In this document: positions 32,130 to 42,920 of the stretch, piece by piece
Layout: every line of letters begins with the position of its first letter
How positions within the stretch are numbered: the stretch's first letter is position 1
Assembly: GCA_920105625.2 (NCBI GenBank)
Contig: OV050030.1
Coordinates: forward strand, 186,416,387-186,480,386
Source: Clusia tigrina
Taxonomy: Eukaryota > Arthropoda > Insecta > Diptera > Clusiidae
Direction of reading: 5' to 3'
Length of the DNA stretch: 64,000 bases
The notes under the pieces: model-generated
Database searches by the model: none
Told to the model about the DNA's origin: nothing
The model's input: the letters and a program-made list of their open reading frames with translations, nothing else
Made by a program: the position numbers and the translations under genes

Positions 32130-33518
32130 TGTAAGAACCAAAATCTTCTGTGGGAAATTTTGGCCCACACTACAAATGACAGAGTCGCCACGAAACTATA
32201 TACACACACACATCACGATAAAATACCCGAACCAAAGCAACTGCATTAGAAATTTAACGAAAAAAACTACAAGCATTGTAACCAATTAGCGCGGCCGTGG
32301 TAGGAGCGCAGATCAGTAGCAGCATATTAGACCAGTTGGAATAATAACTAGGATTACAACAAAAGCAACCTCACGCACAGCCAACGATCTTGCCAATCAG
32401 CGCTATGCTTGCAAAGAGCGAGGAAAAACACAGCGACGAGGAATACAACAAATACATGCCGGACAAGAGAAGGTGAGTGCACGAACTCAGCGGTGGAATT
32501 TGCCGAGTGCGCTCGCTCGGAAATCTCACACCAACAACACGAAGAAACGAGAGCGAAGCACAAGACGGACAACGACAGAACCACCACCACGCCAACGGCC
32601 GGCAAGTACAAAGCACAAGAGGGAAATGCTGGTTGGCAGTTAAATTAAATATTTAACAACAACAACACTATAGGATTCCGGACAGCGCTGCTGGCAGGCA
32701 ACAATACTGCAGGCTAACCAGGGACCGTTGGAGTGAGGTGGCTGACCGCCAGAAGTTGAAGGTGGCCCAAGGGCAAAAGACGGCAACACCAACAAGCCTG
32801 ACTGCAACAACAACAAGCCTGCCACAACAACAACAATCGACTACTGGCCAACGGAAGTAAAATCACACAACGGTGGCCTGCGAACAACAACATGTGTCAG
32901 CCGCTGCGACCTGGGACTATATAAACCACGTAGCCCAGGCAGTAAGTCTCTTCGTCGATCACCAGCATCCTGACTAGCAACAGCTCTACAAAGTACAATA
33001 CGAACATAGAAAGCTTAGCAAGAACCTCTGGTTTTTAATCGTTTTCTTGCTAAGCCATACACAGACAGAGACTATAGGGATTCAGTGAGAGCCTCTGGTT
33101 TTTAATCGTTCTCCCACTGAATCACTGAGACACATACGCAACCGAGACTCAGAAAGCTTAGCAAGAACTTCTGGTTTTTAATCGTTTTCTTGCTAAGCCA
33201 TACACAGACAGAGACTACCGGGATTCAGTGAGAGCCTCTGGTTTTTAATCGTTCTCCCACTGAATCACTGAGACACATACGCAACCGAGACCTAGGGACT
33301 TAGATACATGGAAACAAGTACACAGTGAATAAGTTATTTATACAAACATAGAGATAAGAAAGTAGAATTGTTCTGAGCAAGGGCTAACAAGAGTCCATAA
33401 TCAATACACTAAATAAATACGTTGAATTGAATTTAACACACCGGATTTTTTATATTTTTCTGTACACGACCCCTGGAGCCGCTGAGTTTTACCCCAGCTA
33501 TAGAAAAGAGTCGTTACA
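32130..33518 (+). repeat. LTR 3 of the tandem element
   Basis: 1,389 bp, ending GTCGTTACA, followed by the duplication agcc and the resumed errantiviral gag. Confidence 0.95.
33013..33266 (+). promoter_or_regulatory. Four-hairpin array, LTR3
   Basis: Same array as in LTR1 and LTR2, with the third-loop variant seen in LTR2. Confidence 0.85.
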
Positions 33519-35240
33519 AGCCTTCAACTCACATTTAACCAATCTTGTTTGGGATGACATTAAGAAACCTCTGATGGACCTATATACTGACAAGAGAGAC
33601 GAAAGTACATTAATTTGGGAATTACACAACATCAACCAATATTACAAAACAGTTGAGCCACATTAATAAGTAATATACGTATGAAGGAAACTAACCAAGT
33701 CATACAAAGTTCAAAGAAAGATTTATTTGAAGAAATGTGACTAAACGTTTTTTTATCAGGTTTAAGAGAACCTTTAGGTGGAATTATCAGAGCAATGCGC
33801 CCAACAGACATATGTACTGCTCTAGCTTACTATAAAAAAGAACGACAATTTTCACCAAACACACCCTACGGATATAATAACTACCCCTACCCCGAACCAC
33901 AATTCAGGCAAAACCAAAATCCTCAATACCAAATGCAAAGATTTCAAGTATCCCAACCAATGGTTAATAGGCAATATCAACCAAGACAGAATACAAGACA
34001 GAACTTTACACCCTATCAGTCAACACAAAGTCACTTCAACAGACACCAAAACAACAAGGTAGAAGACATCAACATTATGGAAACACATCAACCAATAAAC
34101 GAAATAAATAAACATGGAAACACTCTTCCATACATAGATATCTCATCCCCATATGGTAGACCACTTCGGTTTTTAATAGACACAGGTGCATCTAGTTCAT
34201 TCATCAACCCTAAATACATACCTGAACACGAACAACAACAATGCGAAGAAATTACTATATCTACAGTCTCTAAAAAGTATAAACTTAATAAATCAGTCAT
34301 TTTACCAATTTTCACGGAATTCAAACAATCTGGTTCATTTAAATTTCTTCTTTTTAAATTCCACAATTATTTCGATGGACTCCTAGGGTTAGATACACTA
34401 ACAATATTAAAAGCAAAAATCGACCTTGACAAGAACACCCTAATAACAAACAATTCTAAAAACAAAATAAAGATGAAACCTAACTCTATCTCTGGACATA
34501 TAACCGCTAAAACAAAAACAATTACAAAAATACCAGCTAATACACTAAATGAAACTATATACAAGAAAAGCAAATGCAACACAAATGCCGACGCACTAAA
34601 CCGTATTAAGAGTAGCAGTCCCACTGAAGTCGAAAATTTTGAACTAAACATAAATGAAACAACTGCCACCATCATTCACAGCAGTGACGAAAATTTGAAC
34701 GATGGTATACCTATCTCAAAAAGACCTTTAAACGATTTCAACTTACAGATCATATTAGAGCAAAGTGACAAAGGATCACCATTAACTACGGAAACTATAT
34801 TTAAAAACAAGCAAAGGAGAACAATACGAAGAAATACCTTCAATGAAAATGCAATGGTTGACATCTTAAAAACTTTCATTGCCCCAAATAAACCTACTGC
34901 CATACATACAACTGACAGCATTTTCCATATTGTACAGTCAACCTTTTCAAAATACTTCTCTGACAGTAAAAAATTTCGCCTAATACGATGAATAGATATA
35001 CTAAAAGACATAAGAATAGAAGACGAGCAGGAACACGAAATCTGTAGCCACCATGAATGTTCCAACCATAAGGGAATTCACGACACTTTATTCCACCTCA
35101 AACGCAATTTCTATTTCCCTAACATGAAACACAAAATAACCAAAGTTATAAGCGCTTGCAAAAAATGTGAATATGATAGAAAACCACCTAAATTAGAAAT
35201 TCAAAAACAAAACATAAAAACAAAACCTAAAAACAGACAA
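33519..35240 (+). pseudogene. Errantivirus-like Gag end, protease and integrase zinc finger
   Basis: Gag resumes with FNSHLTNLVWDDIKKPL, has frameshifts near 33666 and 33740 and continues with LREPLGGIIRAMRP and a Gln/Asn/Tyr-rich tail. The protease has RFLIDTGASSSFIN (about 34170) and DGLLGLDTL. Near 34560 the frame passes straight to KCNTNADALNRI, the end of RNase H, so the whole RT is deleted (about 1 kb or more). The connection region follows. A TGA at 34989 interrupts, then the integrase zinc finger (HECSNHKGI, YFPNMKHKITK, CKKC, about 35040-35170). The catalytic core of integrase is absent because the sequence changes near 35240. Confidence 0.75.
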
Positions 35241-35278
35241 TTTTTGCTTATTCTTTTATTTATATATATATATGTTTA

Positions 35279-35761
35279 CTACCTATCGTAGTAAAGCCGT
35301 ACAAACGGCACCGGCAATTCAGCTACAGCCAAATCTCTATATAGAGATACTCGATGCAGTAGGAGAAGCATTCGCTCCAACCACATCTCGCTTTCTGCAG
35401 TGGGTCCCGCTATGGGCATGGACGCCAGCACACTCCATACAGTATCGTATTCATTCCAGAAGCTCCAGTCATGATCCTCTAGAAAAGTCAATAGGCAGTA
35501 GAATACCGTCAATTCAAACGGTTCCCCTCTTGCGAAATCCACTACTCGCATCTCCACGTAATCACGAACAGTCTCCAAATCCATATCCCGGAAAAAGGTC
35601 GTTATATGACCAACGGATTCAGTCATATAAAGATTTAACATGTCTCTCCAGGACAGAATGCAGCTGCGAAGACTTAACATTTTTGAATAATCAATTACAT
35701 CAATTACATGAAACTCACCTAATAAAAAAATAATATGTAAATAATAACACAATAAAAACAA
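35279..35761 (-). other. Unrecognised antisense ORF inside the errantiviral pol-env gap
   Basis: A 160-codon minus-strand frame. The convincing part is about 35279-35670 (RDMLNLYMTESVGHITTFF, DYVEMRVVDFARGEPFELT, FLEDHDWSFWNEYDTVWSVL, ERMLLLLHRVSLYRDLAV, ending LYYDR). It looks like an acidic, Leu/Trp-rich globular helical protein, unlike any retroelement domain I know. The block is richer in GC than the AT-rich errantivirus around it. The minus strand has a possible splice-acceptor-like ttcgcag near 35665 and AATAAA just beyond its stop (about 35250). It may be an exon or gene end captured by the element. The first 28 codons (35761-35678) are probably errantiviral sequence read antisense. 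Confidence 0.4.
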
Positions 35762-35825
35762 TTAAAATAAAAACAAAATGCACAATAAACAATTTTAAAT
35801 AATTGCAAATTTCAGATTACACGTC

Positions 35826-36353
35826 GTGACTACACAATCCATACACATACAAAAACTAGAAAATGACCAAAATTTAATCCAAATTAAACTCGGATCATGC
35901 AAAATGATCCACAACTATTTTAACCTATTACATATCATCAACCTAACAGAATATGAAAATAATCTACAAAAAATTTTAGAAGAATTTGAACCTCATACAT
36001 CCCTGAAAACTTTATTAAAAATATCAAACCAAAAGTTCAATGACCTCAGCAAAACACTACTCTCATGATTACCCACCAAAAGACATAAACGCGGACTAAT
36101 AAACGGACTAGGTACAGTAATTAAATTTATTACAGGGAATATGGACGCTAATGATGCCAACAACCTTAATGAAGAAATAACAAAATTACAAACAGACCAA
36201 TCAACTACAAACAACTTTGCAATACAACAACACCTATTAAATAACCAAATGTTAAATAGAATGAAAAATTTAACAAACCACATTAACCTTGCACAATACC
36301 ATATAATTTCTTACTTAGAAGAACTGTACGTAATGAATAAGCTTAAAATCTAA
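35826..36353 (+). pseudogene. Errantivirus-like Env, partial
   Basis: An acceptor-like atttcag lies at about 35808-35814, as expected for a spliced env message. Frame 35826-36068 holds the surface-subunit-like IKLGSCKMIHNYFNL segment. After a TGA at 36066 the same frame continues with a basic R-H-K-R cleavage site (about 36080) and a GLINGLGTVIKFITGN fusion-peptide-like start of the transmembrane subunit. A helical region with NNFAIQQHLLNNQML follows. It stops where the Jockey LINE begins at 36354; the membrane anchor is missing. This is a broken copy. Most of the surface subunit is also absent or replaced upstream. Confidence 0.7.
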
Positions 36354-38956
36354 TTTGTTGCTAAGCGCAGCACGTCCATCCTTTTCAGGCGGGTGTGTCC
36401 TTGATGCTGTAGTAGGCGCCTCGCTAGTGCATTGGGATGCTTGTCTAGCTTTGCTAAGTAAGATTCAGCAAGTCGGCAAACTTCTTCAGTTACATACGGG
36501 ATATGTAAATCTCTATGGATGTTAAAGTTTGACGTACCAATGAGCATTGGTAATCATTCGAAGGATTTTCGATTGGGCTTTTTGCAGCTATTCGACATTT
36601 GAGGGGTGAAGCAGTACCCCAGAGTTGGATACCGTAGGTCCATATGGGCTTGATAATGACTTTGTACACTAGAACTTTAAAGTCCAGTTTGAGGTCGGAC
36701 TGCCTGTTCAAAAGCCAGTTTAGCTCGTTTATTTTGAGTTTCATCTGAGTAGTTTTTGCACTTATATCCTTTGCCCAAGTAAGTCTGCGATCTAAATGCA
36801 TTCCAAGATATTTAGTTTCTGTCGCCTGAGGGATCGGCTGGTGTTAATTTGCACAGGGGGGCAAGTACTCCTGCATGGAGTGAATGTGGCATGAACGCAT
36901 TTCGACTCATTGACTTTGATTCTCCAGTGGTCAAGCCATTCCTGAAGCATGTTGACGTGTACTTGGAGAAGTTTTGACGCCTCTTTCGGATTTGTGTGAG
37001 TACACAATATGGCTGTGTCATCGAAAAAATTAGGTGATAGTCTTGCCGTTTGTTGGCATATCTGCAGTGAACAACGTATAGAGCAGGGGGCCTAATACGA
37101 TGCCTTGCGGTACACCAGCTTGTATAGGGTATTCATCTGAGATGAAGCTTTTTTGTTCCACCACAAAGCGTCTACCTGAGAGATAGCTTTCGAGCAATGT
37201 GTAGATGTTAAGAGGTAACATACATTTCAGTTTGTGCAAGATTCCTTCGTGCCAGACCTTATCAAATGCCTGAGTGATGTCGAGAAAAACTGCGGAACAG
37301 TATTGCGTCTTTTCGAACGTTTCTTGTATAGTGTTTACAATGCGATGAACTTGTTCGATAGTACTGTGTTTTTCTCTAAACCCAAACTGGTGGTTTGGTA
37401 TAACATTAGACTGTTTGACACCGTCTTTAATACGCTTTATTATCAAACTTTCAAAGAGTTTTGAAAAAATTGATAGCAGACTAATTGGTCTGTAGGAAGA
37501 GACGCTGGGTCCTTTCCAGCTTTGGGAATCATGGTAATTTGGGAAATTTTCCATGAATAAGTAAAGAATCCAGTGCGTATGATTGCATTTAATATATGCA
37601 AGAGATGCATTGTGGCTATTGCTGGGAGCACTTTTATCATTTGGCCCGTAATCAGATCACGCCCTGGAGATTTTTTGGCATTGAGTTCTTTGATAGCGTT
37701 TGTCAGCTCCTTTTTGGCAAATACCATTCACGCTAGGGATAGCATCAACCGCCGTTAGAGAACGGTCGGAACTAGCAAGATTAGGGGTGAAAACTTGCTC
37801 CAAATGATTTGCGAATGCTATTCCCTTTTCTGCATCACTTCTTGCCCAGTTGCCGTTGGGAAGGCGTATTGGTGGGACCATTTGAATGGGTTTTTTTGAG
37901 GTTTTGGCCGTTCGCCATAGAGAAAAGCTTGAGGCTCCTGTAGGACAGAGGGTCTCTACAAGCTCGTGAAACTCGGAGGTTTCCTTTTCTTTTAGAAGGT
38001 GATGCAGTTTTTTAGTACATTCATTCAGTTTCTTCTTCAGAGAAGGTGATCTCTGCAATTGCCATTCTCTCCTAAAAGATCTTTTTTCGGAGAGGAGCTT
38101 CAGAATGTCTTGGGGAGTACACTATTGTCAGGTTTGAGCTTTAGAACGTGGTATAGCAATTTTTACTGTTTGGGATAGCAATTGAGTGAAATTGAAAATA
38201 GCGGAGTTTTTTTCCCGCTCAGACTTTAGGGAGGTATTTATTTCAAGATGTGAACTTATGAACATCTTATATTTAAGCCAGTCTGTATTCTTGTAGTCGA
38301 AACTACCACTCACGTTTTTCTGATAGGAGCTTTCAGAAAAGATAGTTGTTATTATTGTGGGAGTGTGATCAGAGGACAGCTCCAGAGAGGAATGCACAAG
38401 AGAGTGTACATTATTTACACCTCTAGTGATGGCGAAGTCAATAAGATCTGGAATCTTCTGTTTGTCGGATGGCCAGTATGTAGGCTTACCATTGGACAAG
38501 ACATTAAGACCAAGAGCATTTATCACAGAGAACAGTTTTCTGCCTTTGGGAGTTACTAAACGTGAGCCCCAATGAGTATGTTTTCCAGCAGCAATGAACT
38601 TAGCATCGAGAGTACTAAAGAATTGTTTGTATTCCTGCTCATCTATATTAAACCTGGGTGGGTAATAGATGGATGATACTGTCAAGCCTTTGTAGATAAT
38701 CGGTACAGTATCCTTGCATTGGGAAATGCTTTATTCTATTCTTGATCAGAATGGCTGTACCACCACGTGCTTTGCCACCGGGGTGTTTGGTGTCATAAAC
38801 TTTGTATCCAGCTATCTGGAAACAGTTTTTCTGAGTAAGGTGAGTTTCAGAAATTAGCATCAAATCTATTGAGTTATCGTTGAGAAATAGTTTCAGCTCA
38901 TTTTTGTGCTGACTTATGCCATTTGCATTCCAATGACAGATTTTCAGTGCGTTCAT
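36354..38956 (-). pseudogene. Jockey-clade ORF2 of J1 (endonuclease, RT), broken
   Basis: Opens MNALKICHWNANGISQHKNEL, the APE endonuclease start, with LMLISETHLT and GKARGGTAILIK. A frameshift near 38680 is followed by SSIYYPPR, AAGKHTHWGSR (the usual DxNAKH Asp-Asn is lost) and LELSSDHTPTI (about 38380). RT lies in 37727-36350: AKKSPGRDLITG, SYRPISLLSIFSKLFESLI, FLDITQAFDKVWHEG, QAGVPQGIVLGPLLYTLFTAD, and a catalytic FFDD in place of FADD near 37025. The C-terminus ends LRLATN. At least six frameshifts or stops are present. It nicks DNA and primes reverse transcription in active relatives. Confidence 0.8.
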
Positions 38957-39990
38957 GGTTTTGTTAATAGGGATTGGAAAAGCATGTTCTGATTACGTAT
39001 CATGTCTTGCATCATACTTTGCATTGAGCACATAAATTGCGTCATATTTGCGATGAACTCTTGTAAAGTCTTTTCAAGAGTACTCTCATCAGTTTTAGGG
39101 TTTACTGGTGGGTTATCTTTGAAAATATTTGCGTAAGAAATACTTGAAGGCTGTGCTTCACTGGCAGAGATTTCACACAAAACTGTTACGGGAGGAACAG
39201 TTTTAACTTGTATTGGCTGAGGTGCAAATTTCTTTTTTATATGAGCGTATACAGTGCAGCCTCTGTAGTTTGCAGTGTGATTTTCACCACAGTTGCTGCA
39301 TTTTTTGACACTGGAGTCGTCTTTGGGCTTTGTGCAGTTTCGTGACATGTGGAGATCACCACAAACGACACATACACTTGGAAGTGTACAGTATTTTCTA
39401 GTGTGCCCAAATTCTTGACAGTTCTGGCATTGAACTGGTCCAATTCGCTTGTGGAGTCCTTCTACAGAGATTTTTCTATGTAGAAGATAGCGGAGGTTGT
39501 AGATCGGGTGTGATTCGCCTTTTCTCAGGTTCGAGTCGACTGGCTGTAGCTCAACGCGAAAGAGCGGCAGTGGAATCTTATCTTTATTGCGTATGTTAAA
39601 CACAGAGTTTGCGGTAAAACCCTCTTGGGATAGGGCTTCCCTTATTTCGTTGACATCTACGTCAGCTTCGATTCCTCTAAGGACAACAACAATGCCTTTG
39701 CTACTTTTAAGCTCTGTGTCAAAGAGATTGACGACTTTGCGATAGCTTGATTCGATATATAATTGAATTTTGGTTTCATGTATTTTGCCTTTTAGTATTG
39801 GGACAACATGAAAGTTTTTAGCACCAATTAGAGTACTTAGAGTTTTTACGAGAGCGTTAGAGTTGCGCTCCCTTAAATAAATTGGTGGGGGCCTTACCTC
39901 TTTTAGCACTTTCTGGGTAGAATTGTCTTCGGCATTTGCAAGAGGTGCAAACCTGTTAGCAGCGAGTGGATTCTTTTCAGGATCAGAATC
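38953..39990 (-). pseudogene. Jockey-clade ORF1 (gag) of J1, N-terminus lost
   Basis: A long open frame of 318 codons from the first Met at 39909, open further upstream to about 40010 where J2 interrupts. It has an RRM-like/PRE_C2HC region (VVLRGIEADVDVNEIREAL, LPLFRVELQP) and three CCHC knuckles (CQNCQEFGHTRKYC, CVVCGDLHMSRNC, CSNCGENHTANYRGC). A C-terminal SYANIFKD and a coiled segment (FIANMTQFMCSMQSMMQDM) follow. It binds its own RNA in a ribonucleoprotein. The ORF1 stop overlaps the ORF2 start within 4 bp. The frame itself is intact, unlike ORF2. Confidence 0.8.
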
Positions 39991-40181
39991 TGATTTAATC
40001 TGCTTTGCCGATTTTTTTTTTTTTTTTTTTTTATTTTTGCCCCATTTTTAATTACATTCTGTTCGTGAACAATAAGTAATTTTTAAATGCTACTATGGAC
40101 CTTAATATGTTCTTTAGTCATTACCACAGAACATAATTTAATTTAATTATATATAATTAATTTATATACGAAAAGTGTCGT

Positions 40182-42845
40182 TTAAAATATTCTATGTGGA
40201 AGTTCTGTGGTTCCAATTCGTTTGAGTCTTCTTTTTGTTTTTTCCAGTGCCGGCAATTGGCGCACGTCTCGGTTTTGATGAATTTTTAGGCACTCTGTGT
40301 ATTTTCTGCTACATTTTTTAATAGTGTCTTCCACCGAGTCAATGTTGAGATCGTGGTGTATGTCTTCATTTCTTATATACCAGTCGGCTTTTGTTATTGT
40401 CCGCAGTATTTTGCATTGTGTTCTTTGAATCAGTTGTATATTCGTTTTGCTTGCTGTCCCCCATACTTCGATCCCATATTTCCAGATGGGAGTTATCATT
40501 GATGTATATATCATTCTTTTATTATACAGTGATAACTTTGAACTAAGTCCTAGTAACCAGTTTAATTGTTTGAATCTACTTTTTATTTCATTTCGTTTAT
40601 TTAATATATGTTGTCTCCATGTAAGTTTTGCGTCGATTGCTATGCCAAGGTATTTTGCGCTGGGGCAAATATTTATAATTTCGTCTTTTATTGTGAGTGG
40701 GTGTTTAGCAGAGTTTCTATTCGTATATATTACTTGGACAGTTTTCTCTTTGTTAACTTCTATTCCCCATTTCTCGAACCACGAGACTATATTTTTAATT
40801 ATTTGTTGAAGTATGTCTGTCGCCGCTTTTTCGTCTTGATTGGATGCTAAGAGGACCGTGTCATCCGCGAATGTTGCTATCATGGTTCCTTGTGTGTTTG
40901 GGGTTGGAATGTCTGCAGTGTATATTAGGTATAGGAGTGGACCCAGCACACTGCCTTGAGGCACTCCTGCTGTCATTGTTAGGATCTCAGAGCATTCATC
41001 GTCATATTTAATGTAAAAGTATCTGTTGGTGATATAACTGCTTAGCAAGTAATAATAGTTTAAAGGTAGAATATTATTTAGTTTATTCAGAAGTCCTTTG
41101 TGCCACACTCTGTCAAACGCTTTCGCAATGTCCAGGAATACAGCGACGCAGTACTTCTTTTTGTCAATATCATCCATGATTTTGTTCTCAACTCTATGAA
41201 CTTGTTGCACAGTTGAGTGGTTTCGTCTAAAGCCGAATTGATGGCTTGGCAAAGCTTTTTGTTGTATCAAGATAGGCAATATTCTGTCAAACAATATTTT
41301 TTCAAATATCTTTGAAAGAGTTGACAAGAGACTGATAGGTCGATATGAACTAGTTCTTGTTGCGTCCTTATTTGGCTTTGGGATAGCTGTTATTTGTGCT
41401 ACCTTCCACAAGATTGAAAAATAGTTAAGCCTTATTATAGCATTAAATACATTTCTAATATAGACTATTATTATGTCAGGTAGTTCTTTCAGTATTTTTC
41501 CGTTATTAAGATCATACCCAGGTGCCTTTTTGTTTTTTAAATTCTTGATTTGATTCTTGATTTCTGATATCGTTGTCATTTTTATTGCAGTGTTTCGGGT
41601 ACTTTCGGTATTGGTAAGCTCGGTAATTTGATTGTCCATGTCGTTTCAAAATGTTTTGCAAGAGTATTTGCTTTGTGTTTATTCGATTTTGCCCAAGTAT
41701 TATCTAGTGTTTTTATGGGTGGTTTATGTGGTATTGCACTGTTTAGTTTTTTGGTTGCCCTCCATAATGAGTAGTTCGTTGATGTTGTCGTTCCTAAGTT
41801 CTTTACGTAACTTTCAAATTTTTTCTCCTCAAATTGTTTCAATATTATCTTCAGTTCATTTGCCGCTTTGTTGAATTTTGCTTTGTCGTCTGGGTGTCTA
41901 GTGCTTTGCCATCTTTTCCTGAGTTTCCTTTTTTGTTTTATTTTATGCTTAATGTGAGCTGGGACAGTAGTAATTTGTTATGGGCTTAGAATTGGGGTTG
42001 ATTGAGTTGCTGCTTTGACGATGTTGTCATTTAGGTATGCTATTGCTGTGTCAAGTTCCTTATCAGATTTCAATGAAATGTTTGTTGTCATGTCATTTTC
42101 CATTAATTGGCGAAATTTGTTCCAGTCGGTTTTGTAGTTATATAAGCCAGCAGCTATTTTTGTATCCGGTGTGCTTGGAAGGGTCAATAGAATTGGAGAA
42201 TGGTCTGATGATAAATCTAGACATGTTTTTATTGTTAAGTGGTCGTGCAATATGTTTTTTGTAACACAGAAATCAATTAAATCAGGTAATTTTTTGTTGT
42301 CTGCTGGCCAATAAGTTGGTTCTCCCGTGCTAATAAAGCGACTATTATTCTCTTTTATAGCGTCGAGTAGTTGGCGGCCTTTCACGTTTCTCGGTCTTGA
42401 TCCCCATATGGAGTTTTTTTGCATTATAGTCTCCTCCAGCTATGTAACGACTACCCAATGATTTTGAATAGTCTATGTATTGAGCCTTTGTGTTGTTATG
42501 TTTGGGTGGACAATATACAGCTGACACAGTAATTGGCCCTCTCAAGTCACTTATCTCTATTGAGGTTGCTTGGATATGATGTGATTTATATCCTTCTAGT
42601 TCTAGGCACCTAATAGATTTTTTTATGATAATTGCTGTCTCTCCGTGGGCTCGATTGTCAGGATGATGTGTATAATAAATGTTATAGTTTGGTATGTCAT
42701 TATAGCTTCTATCAGTAGTATGCGTTTCAGATATTAGCATAATATCGATTGAATTTTCGTACATAAACGTTTTAAGTTCTAGTAAGTGGCGTGATAGGCC
42801 ATTGGCGTTCCAAATAGCAAAAGTTATTTTATTTCTGGAACCCAT
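40182..42845 (-). pseudogene. Jockey-clade ORF2 of J2 (endonuclease intact-looking RT)
   Basis: Endonuclease: FAIWNANGLSRHLLELK, IMLISETHTTDRS, VSAVYCPPKH, GGDYNAK (42845-42345), then after a frameshift SIWGSRPRN and LSSDHSPILL (42424-41978). A stop near 41978 and frameshifts near 41840 and 41640 follow. From 41639 to 40182 a 485-codon frame is unbroken: KKAPGYDLNNGKIL, SYRPISLLSTLSKIFEKIL, FLDIAKAFDRVWHKG, AGVPQGSVLGPLLYLIY, catalytic FADD (about 40865), thumb YLGIAIDAKLTWRQH, and C-terminus RRLKRIGTTELPHRIF. Four lesions in total make the copy inactive, yet it is the best preserved LINE RT of the window. Confidence 0.85.
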
Positions 42846-42920
42846 CTAGTTTTGATACAAGCAGTGTCACAATGTTCATCATTCTTGTCATTTGAGTTAT
42901 TAATTGTTTCATCATTATTT

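Larger units (their letters stand above)
24244..33518 (+). mobile_element. Tandem LTR-internal-LTR-internal-LTR non-autonomous element
   Basis: Three LTRs of 1,389 bp start at 24244, 28187 and 32130 (period exactly 3,943 bp). They flank two internal regions of 2,554 bp (25633-28186 and 29576-32129). The 4-bp agcc occurs before LTR1 (24240-24243) and after LTR3 (33519-33522), so the whole array acts as one insertion in the errantiviral gag. Each internal region has a primer site of tRNA-Lys type, one intact Gag-protease ORF and the purine tract gtggggagggcg. RT, RNase H and integrase are absent. LTR length and primer type recall the Osvaldo/Ulysses group, whose full-length members could supply the enzymes. 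Confidence 0.9.
22471..36353 (+). mobile_element. Errantivirus-like element, RT-deleted, 3' truncated
   Basis: 5' LTR (22471-23382), tRNA-Ser type primer site, gag, protease, a join to the end of RNase H, the integrase zinc finger, and an env-like region with a basic cleavage site. It is interrupted by the tandem LTR element (24244-33518) and an antisense block (about 35258-35690). It is cut in env by a Jockey-clade LINE at 36354. No 3' LTR is present. This is an old, defective insect endogenous retrovirus-like copy. Confidence 0.8.
36354..40011 (-). mobile_element. Jockey-clade LINE J1 (3' UTR missing)
   Basis: Reverse element with ORF1 (39990-38953) and ORF2 (38956-36354). The ORF2 stop directly abuts errantiviral env at 36354 with no 3' UTR or poly-A. 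Its 5' part is cut off at 40011 by the poly-A end of LINE J2. Confidence 0.8.
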
